Source: Liolophura sinensis (lineage: Eukaryota > Mollusca > Polyplacophora > Chitonida > Chitonidae). Taken from it: a stretch of 64,000 nt of DNA. Below, one piece after another: positions 11,596 to 21,835 of this stretch. Numbering within the stretch: position 1 is the first letter of the stretch; each line of letters opens with the position of its first letter. The notes under the pieces were generated by a model that saw only the letters and a program-made list of their open reading frames with translations, was not told where the DNA came from and ran no database searches. The DNA is taken from contig NC_088301.1 in the NCBI RefSeq assembly GCF_032854445.1, forward strand, positions 12,518,281 to 12,582,280, given 5' to 3'. The position numbers were made by a program, and so were the translations under genes.

Positions 11596-12002
11596 TTTCA
11601 TAGCTTGGTTTTTTAACATCGCCACAAAACGGAAGGAACTTATTGCACATTTTAACGGCAGTCGTGAACATGCAACGTCTTACTACTTATACCATCACGG
11701 TCTAATCCCTGGAATAAAAATGTGACGTTTGGCAAGTTACTGCGGAAACGGTCACACAATAGCTCCGTGTACTGGTCATCAAGTGTGCACGGACAGTGAG
11801 AAAGGGAGAATCTAGAAATTCCATGACCAAGGTTAGGGTTGAACTTTCTCTTGGGTTATCTCCGGGTTAGAGTCACACATTTTCAACAGACCCATACTCC
11901 GCTCCAAGCAGTACATTTACAAACTTAAAATATAGTGGAAACACATGAACCATGTCACATATATGCCCTTATCAGATTAGCGTAATCGTAAAAGACCGGA
12001 AA

Positions 12003-12250
12003 TCCTCCGTGGCTGAGGTGATTAGCATGCCAGCGTGGCACAATACGCAGGAGCCCCTCATCAATGTGGGCGCTGTGAGTTCAATGCCAGCTCATGGTGG
12101 CTTCCTGTCGACCTGACCGAGCCTGGAAAGGCCTCCCTGGAACTGTGGGTTTCCACTGCGCACTGCTCAGTCTCCTCCCACAATAAAGCTGGCGACCGTC
12201 GTAATTAAAATAGTCTTTAAGGCGTAAAACACAATGAAATCAATAATTAA
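12003..12250 (+). repeat. SINE-I copy, plus strand, diverged
   Basis: The head (CCTCCGTGGCTGAGGTGATT), B-box region, body and GGCGTAAAACAC 3' block are all recognisable with many changes. It corresponds to the SINE at 7277 in copy A and so is older than the duplication. Confidence 0.8.
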
Positions 12251-12299
12251 ACAGAAAAGAGCGTTGATATAAGAATGCACTAATATATGCATATATATT

Positions 12300-12350
12300 T
12301 GTTTATTTATTCCATTGGTGTTTAATGCTGTACTTAAGAACTTCCCTTTG
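12300..12350 (-). repeat. SINE-I tail fragment, minus strand
   Basis: GTTTATTTATT followed by CATTGGTGTTTAATGCTGTA and CTTAAGAA matches the reversed SINE-I 3' end. Its position relative to the plus-strand SINE mirrors the 7277/7501 pair in copy A. The body is lost or unrelated beyond about 12350. Confidence 0.65.
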
Positions 12351-13385
12351 ACAGATACAACGATCTTGCATCGTTTAAGGAAGGTATACAGAAGTTTTGT
12401 GGCAAAAATCCATATTCACCACTCAAGTCATATCTCTGTATTTACCAGGAGTGGCCAAAATCATTGCCTTGCAGTGAATGTCAGGCCTGTAGCTGAGCTA
12501 TTCATTATGTTAAAAAGATTCAAAAGTGAAAAAAGGGATAATGCCTCCTTCATATATTTCAGAAACTTTCTTACCGATTTTGAATGATAAGGCGTGAACA
12601 GTCGAGGGTGATATTTTGTGAAGTTAATTACTAGGACTTGTCTAAAATAATACGAGACAGTCGACTGAGTTTGCGCATATCCCTGAGATAAAGCCACAGT
12701 CTTACCACACAGAGCTGAACTGGAACATGGGACCTCATTTCATCAGTGCCCGATCGACTGCAGCGAAAAGATCGTTTTTAGTTAATTGGCCAACCAGAGC
12801 TCCAGCTATACGGATCGTGTGGGATGTAGTAGCCACGTTGTTAAAACGAATATACGACGTCGACCTGCATTTTCCAGCGAGAGGCTCCTGAGTCACTGTG
12901 CTGCCCTAGCGCGATAAAAACTTCTTGGGCTTCTTGATCAAGTTATAGAGCTCATCATGTATTTACTGTGAACGCAGCAACCATTGTTAACCGAATTGGG
13001 TGATGGCAATGACAGACGATCATGTTTGTAATTAGGAGACAAGTATATGGATGACTCTCAGTCTGGGTATTTCCAAACTCCAGTCTGCGTATTGAGGGAA
13101 TATCCACATGGAGGTCTCCATATTGTCATCAATGAGTTGGAGTGTTTGGTAGAGACAGAGCGAGATTGTGTGTATGTGTGTGTGTGCGTCAGTGAGCGAG
13201 GTATGCACAGACATACAGATACATAACATATCTACCCACACACCCTCACACAGACAAATAGACCCCATGAAGAGAGATTAGTTTTTGCACAGGTTATAAA
13301 ATAAAGCGGCTAAGACGTGAAAAGAGAAGCTGTAATACTATTTAAATGATGGGGAGATGTTTTTGATATACAAGGCACGGAGTAG

Positions 13386-13664
13386 ATGTCAAAGCGCAAT
13401 GCTAGCATCAGAAGCGGGGTAAGCTTATTTATGCACAGGTGTAGGAGAGAGACTCCGACAGCTCTGATCATGCTTGCTGATATTAGCATTCTGCCGGCTA
13501 CAACATTTAACAAACAGAGAATGAAAGCCTTTGTGAAGTCGAGTAAGCCGGCTACACATCACGCATTATTTCTGAAACTGAAAAAAAAACAAATACGGAA
13601 AAACATCAGTCACTTCATGTTACACTTCATTAAGATTTTCAAAGATAAATTCCTGTCTTTCTGA
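13386..13664 (+). other. Small ORF (92 aa) matching the ORF at 8623; function unknown
   Basis: It starts MSKR and shares with the copy-A ORF the core ILPATTFNKQRMKAFVKSSK (about residues 35-54), then a lysine-rich tail. It runs about 20 residues longer than its partner because the reading frame after the core differs. No known domain, signal peptide or membrane segment can be seen. Frame conservation between the two copies is the only argument for coding, and it is weak. Confidence 0.2.
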
Positions 13665-14246
13665 CGCTCTCATGTTGATGTAAGGCAGTTCATTTGGTCA
13701 AAAACAGTGATAGCACAGTACGTTTTTATGTTACAAACTTTGCCTTACACCATACCTGTGCATTGTATGTTGCGAATCTTTTGGTCAGTTTGGTAGTGAG
13801 TGTGTCTAAACTAGCCAATAGCCACTGATACACATTGTGTTGCTGATATACATCGTGTTGTAAATCATAAGTTCACACTGCCGTAAAGGCTTCCTGGTAG
13901 ACTGTTGGTTCACTCCCAACAAAAATGAGACTGGATCACTAATAAAGATCAAAGAGTTTCTGGCGAGATTTTCACAAGTGACACTGAAGTATGAATGCGA
14001 GCGCGGGGTCGGTCGTCTTTACCCCGTCGTGGAAAGGGATTTCAGTCTGGATGATGGCAGTCGGTGGCTGGCTAGCTCAACCTTAGTTACGTACAAACCA
14101 GAAATTCGCAGTTTCAGAAGACGCTGGGTTGGGGCCAAATCCAACATACCCAACAAACGATTACCACACAGTGGAATGGGAAAGTCAAGTCAAAGTATCC
14201 TTCAAGTTTAGCCCACTCAGTGTTTGCTTTGAACAAGACTCGGTTA

Positions 14247-14250
14247 TCAC
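14247..14250. repeat. Target-site duplication TCAC (left) of solo LTR 1
   Basis: TCAC directly precedes the TGTTA end and is repeated directly after the TAACA end at 15261-15264. Confidence 0.7.
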
Positions 14251-15260
14251 TGTTACGGTATTGAAAACAGCAACAGAAAACAGACTCAGTGACTCAATAT
14301 TACAATGTAAACAATGCTTTATATATAAAATGAGACGTACAGTTTTACAGACAGTTCAACAACAACAACATAAAAAACATACACATCAGTATTACCGGTC
14401 TTTAAAAGTTTCCAGTTCACCTTTGCATCCCAAGGAACGTGTTCCAGGAGATCCAACGTAAAGACCATGGGATAAACACACAATTCACACAAGTCACAAA
14501 TTGTCCCAGACAGGTACTTCGCCAGGTTAGCGAACGCGAACACAGTACACAGGTTACACAGAACTGGAACAGTCAAGCCTTTGAATGACGTCACACCCGC
14601 AGAGCACAACACAGGGTAAATACAGGCATGGAGGTATAATCCACTTTAGAACAGTCACAGCTCCCGCAGAAGCTCACAAACGAGCCGTTCAGAGACGTAG
14701 AGTAATGTCACCTTGTGGCAGAACGAACGTCCTTTGCAAAACTGAAAACTTCAGTTTAGAGTCCTTGACGACCTTGTCGGTCAGGTGAGGTCAGCGTGTT
14801 AAACAAATTACACAGTCAACACTGTATAATTATAATAAAGATCCGAACACCAATAACGTAACTTCCGCAGAAATTCACATAAACCAGACATCAGTACTAC
14901 TGTGGTACACAAACGGTGTCGGCATAAAAATCTGTCCTCCCAACTGAAACTGGCATCACCAGCTCATACAAACATAATGGACTCTATACGAGAGCGTCGC
15001 ACACTCTCCTGGCTCCCAGTGGATGCAGCAAAAATACCTCCCCTCTGCACAGAAAACACGGCTTATATACGGTCCAGGTGGATTCAACTATTCTTAGACA
15101 CAGAATTAACAACCAATGAACAGCCAGTTAAATAAACAGAGCATTGAACAAGGTGCTTTCGGCCAGGTTCGCGCTGTACATATATAACAGGGCCTGTTAT
15201 GCTTTCACAAAGGTCCGCAGACTAACAGTACATGAAGACGTTAAATAGTCATACATAACA
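14251..15260. mobile_element. Solo LTR, copy 1 (about 1.0 kb)
   Basis: This segment is nearly the same as 37124-38118, with scattered substitutions and small indels only. Both copies start TGTTACGG and end CATAACA, giving TG...CA ends with a 5-base inverted repeat (TGTTA/TAACA). Each is flanked by its own perfect 4-base duplication, here TCAC. There are no internal genes, primer-binding site or polypurine tract, so these look like solo LTRs left by LTR-LTR recombination. AATAAA occurs at 14834 and TATATAA at 15181. The orientation is not established. Ty3/Gypsy-type integration would fit 4-5 base duplications. The insertion has no counterpart in copy A. Confidence 0.8.
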
Positions 15261-15264
15261 TCAC
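15261..15264. repeat. Target-site duplication TCAC (right) of solo LTR 1
   Basis: Matches 14247-14250. An alternative reading gives a 5-base ATCAC duplication with the element ending one base earlier. Confidence 0.7.
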
Positions 15265-15774
15265 CTATCGCGATTATATCTCTTGCCAAAACTTCAACAT
15301 CTGGAAAGTGCCTCACATAACAAAAAGGCAGACCACGTAAGACTGGCATTGGTGAAATTAGAATACCTCAGAATAAGTCAAATTCTTACCGAAATCCATT
15401 CGGTAAATATAAACAAAATGTCTACTTTATTATGAATTTACTCTAGGATTATATCTGAAAAGTCCCATCTTTGAAAGCCAGACAAATGTATGCAGTCATG
15501 CACAAAGAGGCAGAAACTGGCTCTGAATTAATTAAGTGACGTTACCGTCTGGAATTGTGATTTAAAATTTCCATATAGTATTAAACTGCCATGCTTTACT
15601 CATTGAAATAATCTTATTGTTTGTTTGTTTTTTTATTATTATTTTATTGAGGTCCTTTTTATTCATTTTATTTTAACAATATATATAGTTAACGTCTCAC
15701 ACTTGATGTGTTCTATAAAAATATGTGTGCATATTCAATTCAGTATAAATGGCTATGAATCATTTGATCAGACT

Positions 15775-15994
15775 GGGGCCTCCGTGGCTCAGTTGGTTAG
15801 CGCGCTAGCGCAGCGTAATGACCCAGAAGTCTTTGGCCAATGCGGTCGCTGTGAGTTCAAGTCCTGCTCATGATGGCTTCCTCTGGGAAGGTCCTCCAGC
15901 ATCCTTTTGATGATCGTGGGTTTTTCCCGGGCTCTGTCCGGTTTCCTCCCACCATAATGCTGGCCGCCGTCTTATAAGTGAAATATTCCTGAGT
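15775..15994 (+). repeat. SINE-I copy with well-kept tRNA-like head
   Basis: It begins GGGGCCTCCGTGGCTCAGTT, continues through TGGTTAGCGCGCTAGCGCAG (A-box side) and GTGAGTTCAAGTCC (B-box), then the body. About 30 bases of the body are missing before GGGAAGGTC. It stops at CCTGAGT without the terminal GGCGTAAAACACC block or AAAT tail, so it is 3'-truncated or recombined. Confidence 0.9.
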
Positions 15995-17187
15995 CTATTT
16001 GGGATAGGGCGTGAGTGGTTTGGAGAGAAGAGGGGTATATCTTTAAAGTATCCCGGGTTACTTCAAAGGTAAAGACATGTCGATTAATAGAATATCTAAT
16101 TTAATTCTCTTGGAACATAGTCCAACAAAAACCACCAGGGAACAAATTTGAAGAAAGAAAATAAGTGGAGAATAGTAAATTTTAGTAATTTAGTAAATGT
16201 GGTTTCTTTGGCTCATGTAGACTTAAGGGGGTCTGGTGGGGCCTTTGGCAGTACTCTGGTAGTTTGTTCTCTGTCATATCATTTCAATTTGCTGTTTTTG
16301 GTGAGCAAACTTTCTGAAGCATTTTGCGGGGTCGTCGTTGTACAAGTTATTTGTGAAATAAGGACAATGGGTCCAAGTACAAATAAACACGTGCACCTCA
16401 TTGCAGCAGAGAATGCAAATACACCGTTTTATCCCAAGACATCAATGTGGTGCACTAGTGGAATATCCCAGTGGTGTTTCAAGTGTAGACTATACAATTT
16501 TACAACAGACACGCGTTAGTACTCGTGGTGAGCTTGGTATGTCGTGAGATCAACAAAGTTGCTCGTCACACGTTTATTCAAGATCATTTGCATGACTGGA
16601 AAGCACAAGGCGTGAAATACAATTCAATTGGAGGTGAATGGTATAGACTCACTGGCCGCTGAATTGGATTACACGCCATATAGCGGCCAGAAGGGTGTGG
16701 ATCACTTCGGCAGGATGAAGATATATGTGCCAGGGAATCCCTGAGGAAATGGTTAGGTGATTGCATTACAAGGAATTACACAAGTAGAACGTCGGCTATG
16801 TGTCATGATCCAATGATCCAGAGTAAAGGATCGAAGGACTGAGTTGGCTCTGTCTATACGGAATGACGAGAAACAATACTTTAAGTTTGCTTTTCAAGAC
16901 TGTGTCCTCGAAAACAACATAATGATCAAATACTCAGATTTTCCATTGTTACCAGGGTAACCAGCATTGGAAGCTACTGTTGGACTAGACTATCACACGA
17001 AAGAGTCGATACCTTTGGACATTCGGAGGATTTTGCATTTTCAGGGAATTACTGTGTAATTAAAAAAAAAATAACGAAAAGTTATTACAAGTCTGAAATG
17101 TATCTAAACACAGGCAATGAATAACCATTGTTTTATGTACAGTTTACACACTTAATAACATCGTTCTTGCTTTGCGTTTAATAATAG
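15995..17187. other. No gene recognised
   Basis: The longest open frame (16148-16519, +, 123 codons) has no recognisable domain, and nothing around it suggests exon structure. No repeat was recognised. Confidence 0.55.
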
Positions 17188-17620
17188 CAGTTAATAATTC
17201 TCAGAATATTTGAATATTTCCTAATTGTTGCATATAGTATAAAAGTTAAATGCTAAATACACGATGACGTAGCCATGAGCATTGCATTCCATTTAAGCAG
17301 TTAATTTTTCAGACGGCCAAGTTTTCCTGATTATTGCATGCGGTATAAAAGTTCAATGGTGAACAAACAGCGAATTAGTCATGTGTATGGCATTGCATTT
17401 AAACAGTTAATAATTTTTAGTAAATTTTTATTAGTAAAGTTTTTCTGATTATTGCATACCGTATACACATTCAGTGCGTACAAACGGCGAAGTAAGCGCA
17501 ATTACTGTATTATGCTTAAATAGTTAATATTTTTTTAACTTTCCCTAAATTTTGAACTTTCGCTAATTGTTACATAGGTTGCATTGTTTTTAAACATTTA
17601 ATGCTTTACAAAAGGTGAGC
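17188..17620 (+). repeat. Degenerate tandem repeat, about 110-base unit, four copies
   Basis: Units begin at the (C/T)AGTTAAT motif at 17188, 17298, 17404 and 17521. Each carries an ATTGCAT-like or TTGTTGCATA-like segment, and two have TATAAAAGTT (about 17239 and 17344). Unit lengths are 110, 106 and 117 bases. No open frame runs through. The array ends about 200 bases before the dispersed repeat at 17815. Confidence 0.7.
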
Positions 17621-17814
17621 GGTTGTATCGTGTATGAACGTTTAACAATACAGCCATGCCTATTGTAGCACGTTGCACGACATTTGTCAGACAACCTGAT
17701 AATAATTGCATTACGTTTTGATCACAGATTTGCCAGTAGTCAAAACAGAAGAATATAAAACGAATTGGAAAATGTGTTCATCGCCAACATGTCTCTCTCC
17801 TTCATTAGTGCAGG

Positions 17815-18176
17815 TTTATCGCCCGTTATTTACTGACTCAATTGTCTGCAGACTTGAATGGCTCCGTTTGGGACGGCCCTCCCTTAGTGATTGCACGTGG
17901 CATTATGCACTTCAGTGCTCTCTCGTCTGTCACTACATAATAAACACATTTATTGTTCAATGACGCATGGATAAAGTTGGTTAAACTGGTGCCTGTGGCG
18001 TTGATTACCGGAGGTACAGCCGCGAGTCTGTTTACAACGAAGTTCCATCTTGCAGAAAGTGCCATGACAAAGTTACAACTTAACCGGACAAGCGACAGGT
18101 GATTTCCACTTACTTTAATGATTAACTAACGATATACCTTAGTCTGAAGCACGTGACCTAGCTCTGTAATCAACTG
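17815..18176 (+). repeat. Dispersed repeat, copy 2 (partner at 2183-2516)
   Basis: Aligned blocks with copy 1 include TATCGCCCGTTATT, GTCTGCAGACTTGAATGG, GTGATTGCACGTGGCAT and GATTAACTAACGATATACC. It sits just after the 110-base array and just before the 126-base array. No open frame is shared with copy 1. Confidence 0.65.
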
Positions 18177-18244
18177 GAGCCCGGTCTTTCCGGGAGTGTT
18201 GTCCTCGAAAAGTCATTTTTGTACGCTATACATTTGTTTCTGTT

Positions 18245-18622
18245 TATCCCTATATGGATTCTGACTTCCCATCGCCTAGTTATTGGTGAGTTAAAAAGTA
18301 TTAGAGACGACGGCATGGAAAATAAATTTAGAACAGCAACAGCGTGATCTTTGATAACGGGCACGCAAGTTAATCCCATATGAATTCTGACTTCCTATCA
18401 CCTAGTTATTGGTGAATTAAAAAGTACTAGAGACTACAGCATGGAAAATAAATTTAGAACAGCAACAGCGTGATCTTTGATAATGGGCACGCAAGTTAAT
18501 CCCATATGAATTCTGACTTCCTATCACCTAGTTATTGGTGAATTAAAAAGTACTAGAGACTACAGCATGGAAAATAAATTTAGAACAACAACAGCGTGAT
18601 CTTTGATAACGGGTGCACAAGT
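18245..18622 (+). repeat. Tandem repeat, 126-base unit, three copies
   Basis: The landmark CTGACTTCC starts at 18261, 18387 and 18513, giving an exact period of 126. Copies 2 and 3 are almost identical and copy 1 is slightly diverged. Each unit includes TTATTGGTGA and GCGTGATCTTTGATAA. The last copy decays after about 18618. Confidence 0.93.
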
Positions 18623-18784
18623 CAAATTTCCCTAACCATCTTGATCAGTTCGAGTCTGCCGCATTCGGCATCGTCCAGCAAAAGACGAAACCACAAGACA
18701 AACATCATTAATACAGAGATATAGACAACGTTTGTAAAACGGATTAGCTTAACTTTGGATATAGCAGCCGACCCCTTTGGCAAT

Positions 18785-19013
18785 AAGACGACAGTGCAGG
18801 CGATAGGACCAAGTTCCAGGGTAGTGAATATATGTAATGATTCAGAGCAGAAAATGTGGAAGTTTAACTGGAAACATGGTCAACGAGCCTTGGAGATAAC
18901 AGGAAACGCACAACTTTGCCTTTTGAGGACAACGCAAGCGACAAGACCGAGTTCCAGGAATGTGAGTGTAACGATTTAGAGCGCTTAATGTGGAAGCTAA
19001 GCTGTGAACACTG
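18785..19013 (+). repeat. Diverged two-copy repeat, about 140-base spacing
   Basis: AGACGACAGTGCAGGCGATA followed by GGACCAAGTTCCAGG (from 18786) is echoed at 18927 by GGACAACGCAAGCGACAAGA followed by CCGAGTTCCAGG. Downstream, AATGTGGAAG and a GTGAACAC/GAAACATG stretch also correspond. The 74-residue open frame at 18755-18979 runs over both copies but has no recognisable similarity. Confidence 0.6.
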
Positions 19014-20920
19014 CCAACTCTGAGCTACCCACAGCCGTCATCCTTCACTGTGACTAATTCTCTAGTTACATCTTTGATTTTACACGCCAACAAATCCGTG
19101 ATCAATGATTTTGTATTGTGAACAATCCGTTAACTCCGTGATCTTCAGCCATGACATATCGTTTGATTTATCAATGTACTTTTGAACTGTGAAATAGTCT
19201 TGAGTGCCAAGTTAGAGTCGTACTCAAATGACCATTGTTATAGTTCCTGATATAACACGACTCAAACTTTCATTTGAGCACTGTCAATAGGGTGAGGTTA
19301 CATATACTTTTACCTGCAACGTTTCTTTATATGTATCCATGGCCCAGGTTGATGCGATTAGCGAAATTCTTATCAAACCACAATTCCAAATTGAACATTT
19401 AGCATCTGAGCTGAGAAAACCTCACCAGCTACTTCTAATGTAAACACTTAAGGGCTTTATGTGGTTAGCAGGTATATATATCTTGATATGGGAATGGTGC
19501 ACAGAAAACATAATCGCCTTAGTTCCGCATCGTACAGCCAGAGTTGCTTTGCTCCTGTTCGCTGAAATATCATTCACGTTCCCAGGTATTGTAGCAAAGT
19601 AACCCCTGTCAACAAAGCATGACTCTGATTTCTATGCCAACACTATCTGGCTTGGAGAGAGAACTTTAGATTTAACGGACTGCTTCAAAACACGTTTAAT
19701 GGTTTATGGTTTAAAACAGAGCCAGTTATTTTTAAAGAAACTCATGCAGAGAGCATCTAGAAAAGTGAAATGGAGGAAATCTAATTTACACTGTTGGTGG
19801 TCGCTATTCAAAGGAGCGTTCATCTTTGACGGAGAATGCCGAGAAAAAGTATGAACATGTGGGCAGTTGCCAAAAAAGAAAAAACAAACAAAAAAAACCC
19901 CACGGAGCTCCAAGACTACACCGTTACAGAGAAACATAAAAATGTGTCGGAAAAAAATAAGTGTAGACTTGGCAGATAAATTACTTATATAAAGACCTAT
20001 ATGCTAAGGTCATACATTTCTGTTGCCTGCGACAGCCCCACTGAGACAGCCAACACAATTTTTTTTACCGTTGAAGGAAAACTATGATGATCTTTAGCTG
20101 TAATTTCTGGAAATTTATGTCAAAGCTAGAGACAAAATAAAGGGGTAATTTCCCATTTCGCAAGTGTCTTTCTGGTTTATATCTGAGATTTCACTGGAAA
20201 GATTAAATGACCAAACATTTGTATTTTATCGACTGTACAGAATAATAAAAGTTTGTTTCTGTAGATGAAAGAGGAGAAATGAACAAAAAAGTGTGAAACA
20301 TGGAAAACTCGGAATTCAGTGATACATAAATAGTGAAAAGAGACCAGAACTTTCCTTCAAAAGTCGAATACGAACATGGATATCCTGTTCCTAACATCTA
20401 GTCCGTCTATTCTAAATTAGAATACTTGGCTTGCTGATTAGTCACGTGGCAGTTTTGTTTCTTTATTGGTGCCACCAAAAACTCTTCATTTATGCTGTGG
20501 AGGAAACAGTGGGCTTTGTGACAGCCATCGCCATTCGCATGTGGATGAGGATGCCTACTTTTGATGGCGGCTCTGTTTCTGTTTTTTTCGTCGTTTATCT
20601 GATAACCTATTGACTATTGACCTGTAAACCAGCATCCTACCCAGCAGGTATTCCAGCTGGAGATGGCATTAATCAGTATCTAATCGACTGAGGCCAGACG
20701 AACCTTATAGGTGACCGACCACTGACCGCCCTCGAAGTACATTTAAGTATTCCTTGTAAGAAAGCATAGTTTTAAATTTTATGTGAATGTTACATATTGT
20801 ATGCCACTCTTGGCAAATATTGGCGTAAAAAACCCAATCAAGTCAGACTGTTGAGGAAACTAATTACTGATAACAAAAAAACAAAAAAAGAATCAGATGC
20901 GCACTAAATACATAAGCGTG
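19014..20920. other. No gene recognised
   Basis: AT-rich sequence with A-rich tracts (19877-19900) and short unsupported frames on both strands. No mobile element was recognised. Confidence 0.55.
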
Positions 20921-21030
20921 TTGTGTGGCACTCTAATGGGTTAATTGCTTGTGGTGTGTGGTACCTTAATGATTTAATTAATTGCACCTGGTATAGTGTG
21001 GTCGCTGAATGATTCAATTACCTCTGTCAC
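20921..21030 (+). repeat. Degenerate repeat, about 48-base unit
   Basis: Three loose copies of a GTGTGG-[4-8 bases]-TAATG/GAATG-[TTNAATTA] pattern follow each other, with TGTGTGGCACTCTAATGGG, TGTGTGGTACCTTAATGA and AGTGTGGTCGCTGAATGA as landmarks. Confidence 0.55.
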
Positions 21031-21404
21031 ACAGTGATATGTGGCAAGTATCATCTAGATCAAACCAACAGGATAATGATCTGAGCGCTTCTCGTCATTG
21101 ATGAATGCCCCAGTAATCTGGTCTGAGACAGTTCCGACAGTTTTTCCGCTGGGGTGGTGAGGGGGGGGGGATACGTAAATTTAAAAGAAATTATCACTAC
21201 CATGTTGCTTATGGAAGCTGAAAGGTTCTGGAAGAGACATTTCCGGAAATCGTCACTCATTCTATTTTCTTTCCTCCCAACTAATTACACACTTCTGCAC
21301 ACACTAGATTTAAAACTTGCACACTGCATGCAATCTACTGGACCCGACCTTTGTTTATTCTTTGTTGTCAGAGGGGTTAGGTGTTGGCACCAGTCAATCA
21401 TCCC

Positions 21405-21835
21405 ATGTATTGCATGTACTGTATGCTGTACTCCATGCTGATCTCGTTTTTAAGAAGAGGCAGGCGTTGACACCTGGCATTATGCCAGTAAACACATGTA
21501 CGTGTACTGTATACTCCATACTAACCTCCTCTTGCTCTAAGAAGAGACAGATGTTGACACCAGACATTACGCCAGTGAACACATTTATGTGTACTGTATA
21601 CTCTATACTAGCCTCCTCTTGATCTGAGAAGGGATTGGCGTTGACACGAGGCAAAACCCCAGTAAAACACATGTATGTACGTGCACTGTATATTCAATGA
21701 TGACCTATCCTTGCTCTAAGAAGAAATAGACATTGACGCTAGACACAGTGTGAGGGAACACAAGTGCATGTACTGTATACGTTGTTATCCCCTTGCTCTT
21801 AGAAGGGATAGACGCTTGCACCTGCCATGATGTAA
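21405..21835 (+). repeat. Tandem repeat, about 88-base unit, nearly five copies
   Basis: The landmark GT(G)(C)ACTGTAT occurs at about 21416, 21504, 21591, 21682 and 21770. Each unit also carries CTTGCTCTAAGAAG and TTGACAC(C/G)-(A/T)GGCA-like segments. Unit length is not a multiple of three in most copies. Overlapping open frames on both strands (21317-21622 +, 21394-21672 -) come from the repeat and are not genes. Confidence 0.85.

Larger units (their letters stand above)
10902..15434 (+). repeat. Segmental duplication, copy B (partner 6369-9723)
   Basis: Anchors in the same order as copy A are 11022-11385, 11492-11710, the SINE head at 12003, 13240-13590 and 13770-14215. After an intervening insertion the alignment resumes at about 15364-15434 (CCTCAGAATAAGTC). 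Copy B is longer mainly because of the solo LTR at 14251-15260 and a 104-base tandem duplication at 11388. Blocks such as 11160-11330 are almost unchanged from copy A. The duplication is direct and its copies are about 4.5 kb apart. Confidence 0.85.

Noticed and set aside
11345-11725. 126-codon frame as a gene
   Set aside because: It exists because of the 104-base tandem duplication; the same region in copy A gives only a shorter, different frame.
14319-15135. Open frames inside solo LTR 1 that are also open in LTR 2
   Set aside because: The copies are nearly identical because of recent common descent; no gag-pol or other known domain is present.
15775-15860. A true tRNA gene in the SINE heads
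   Set aside because: A- and B-box-like motifs are present, but there is no complete cloverleaf with a paired acceptor stem and anticodon arm, and the body continues as a SINE.
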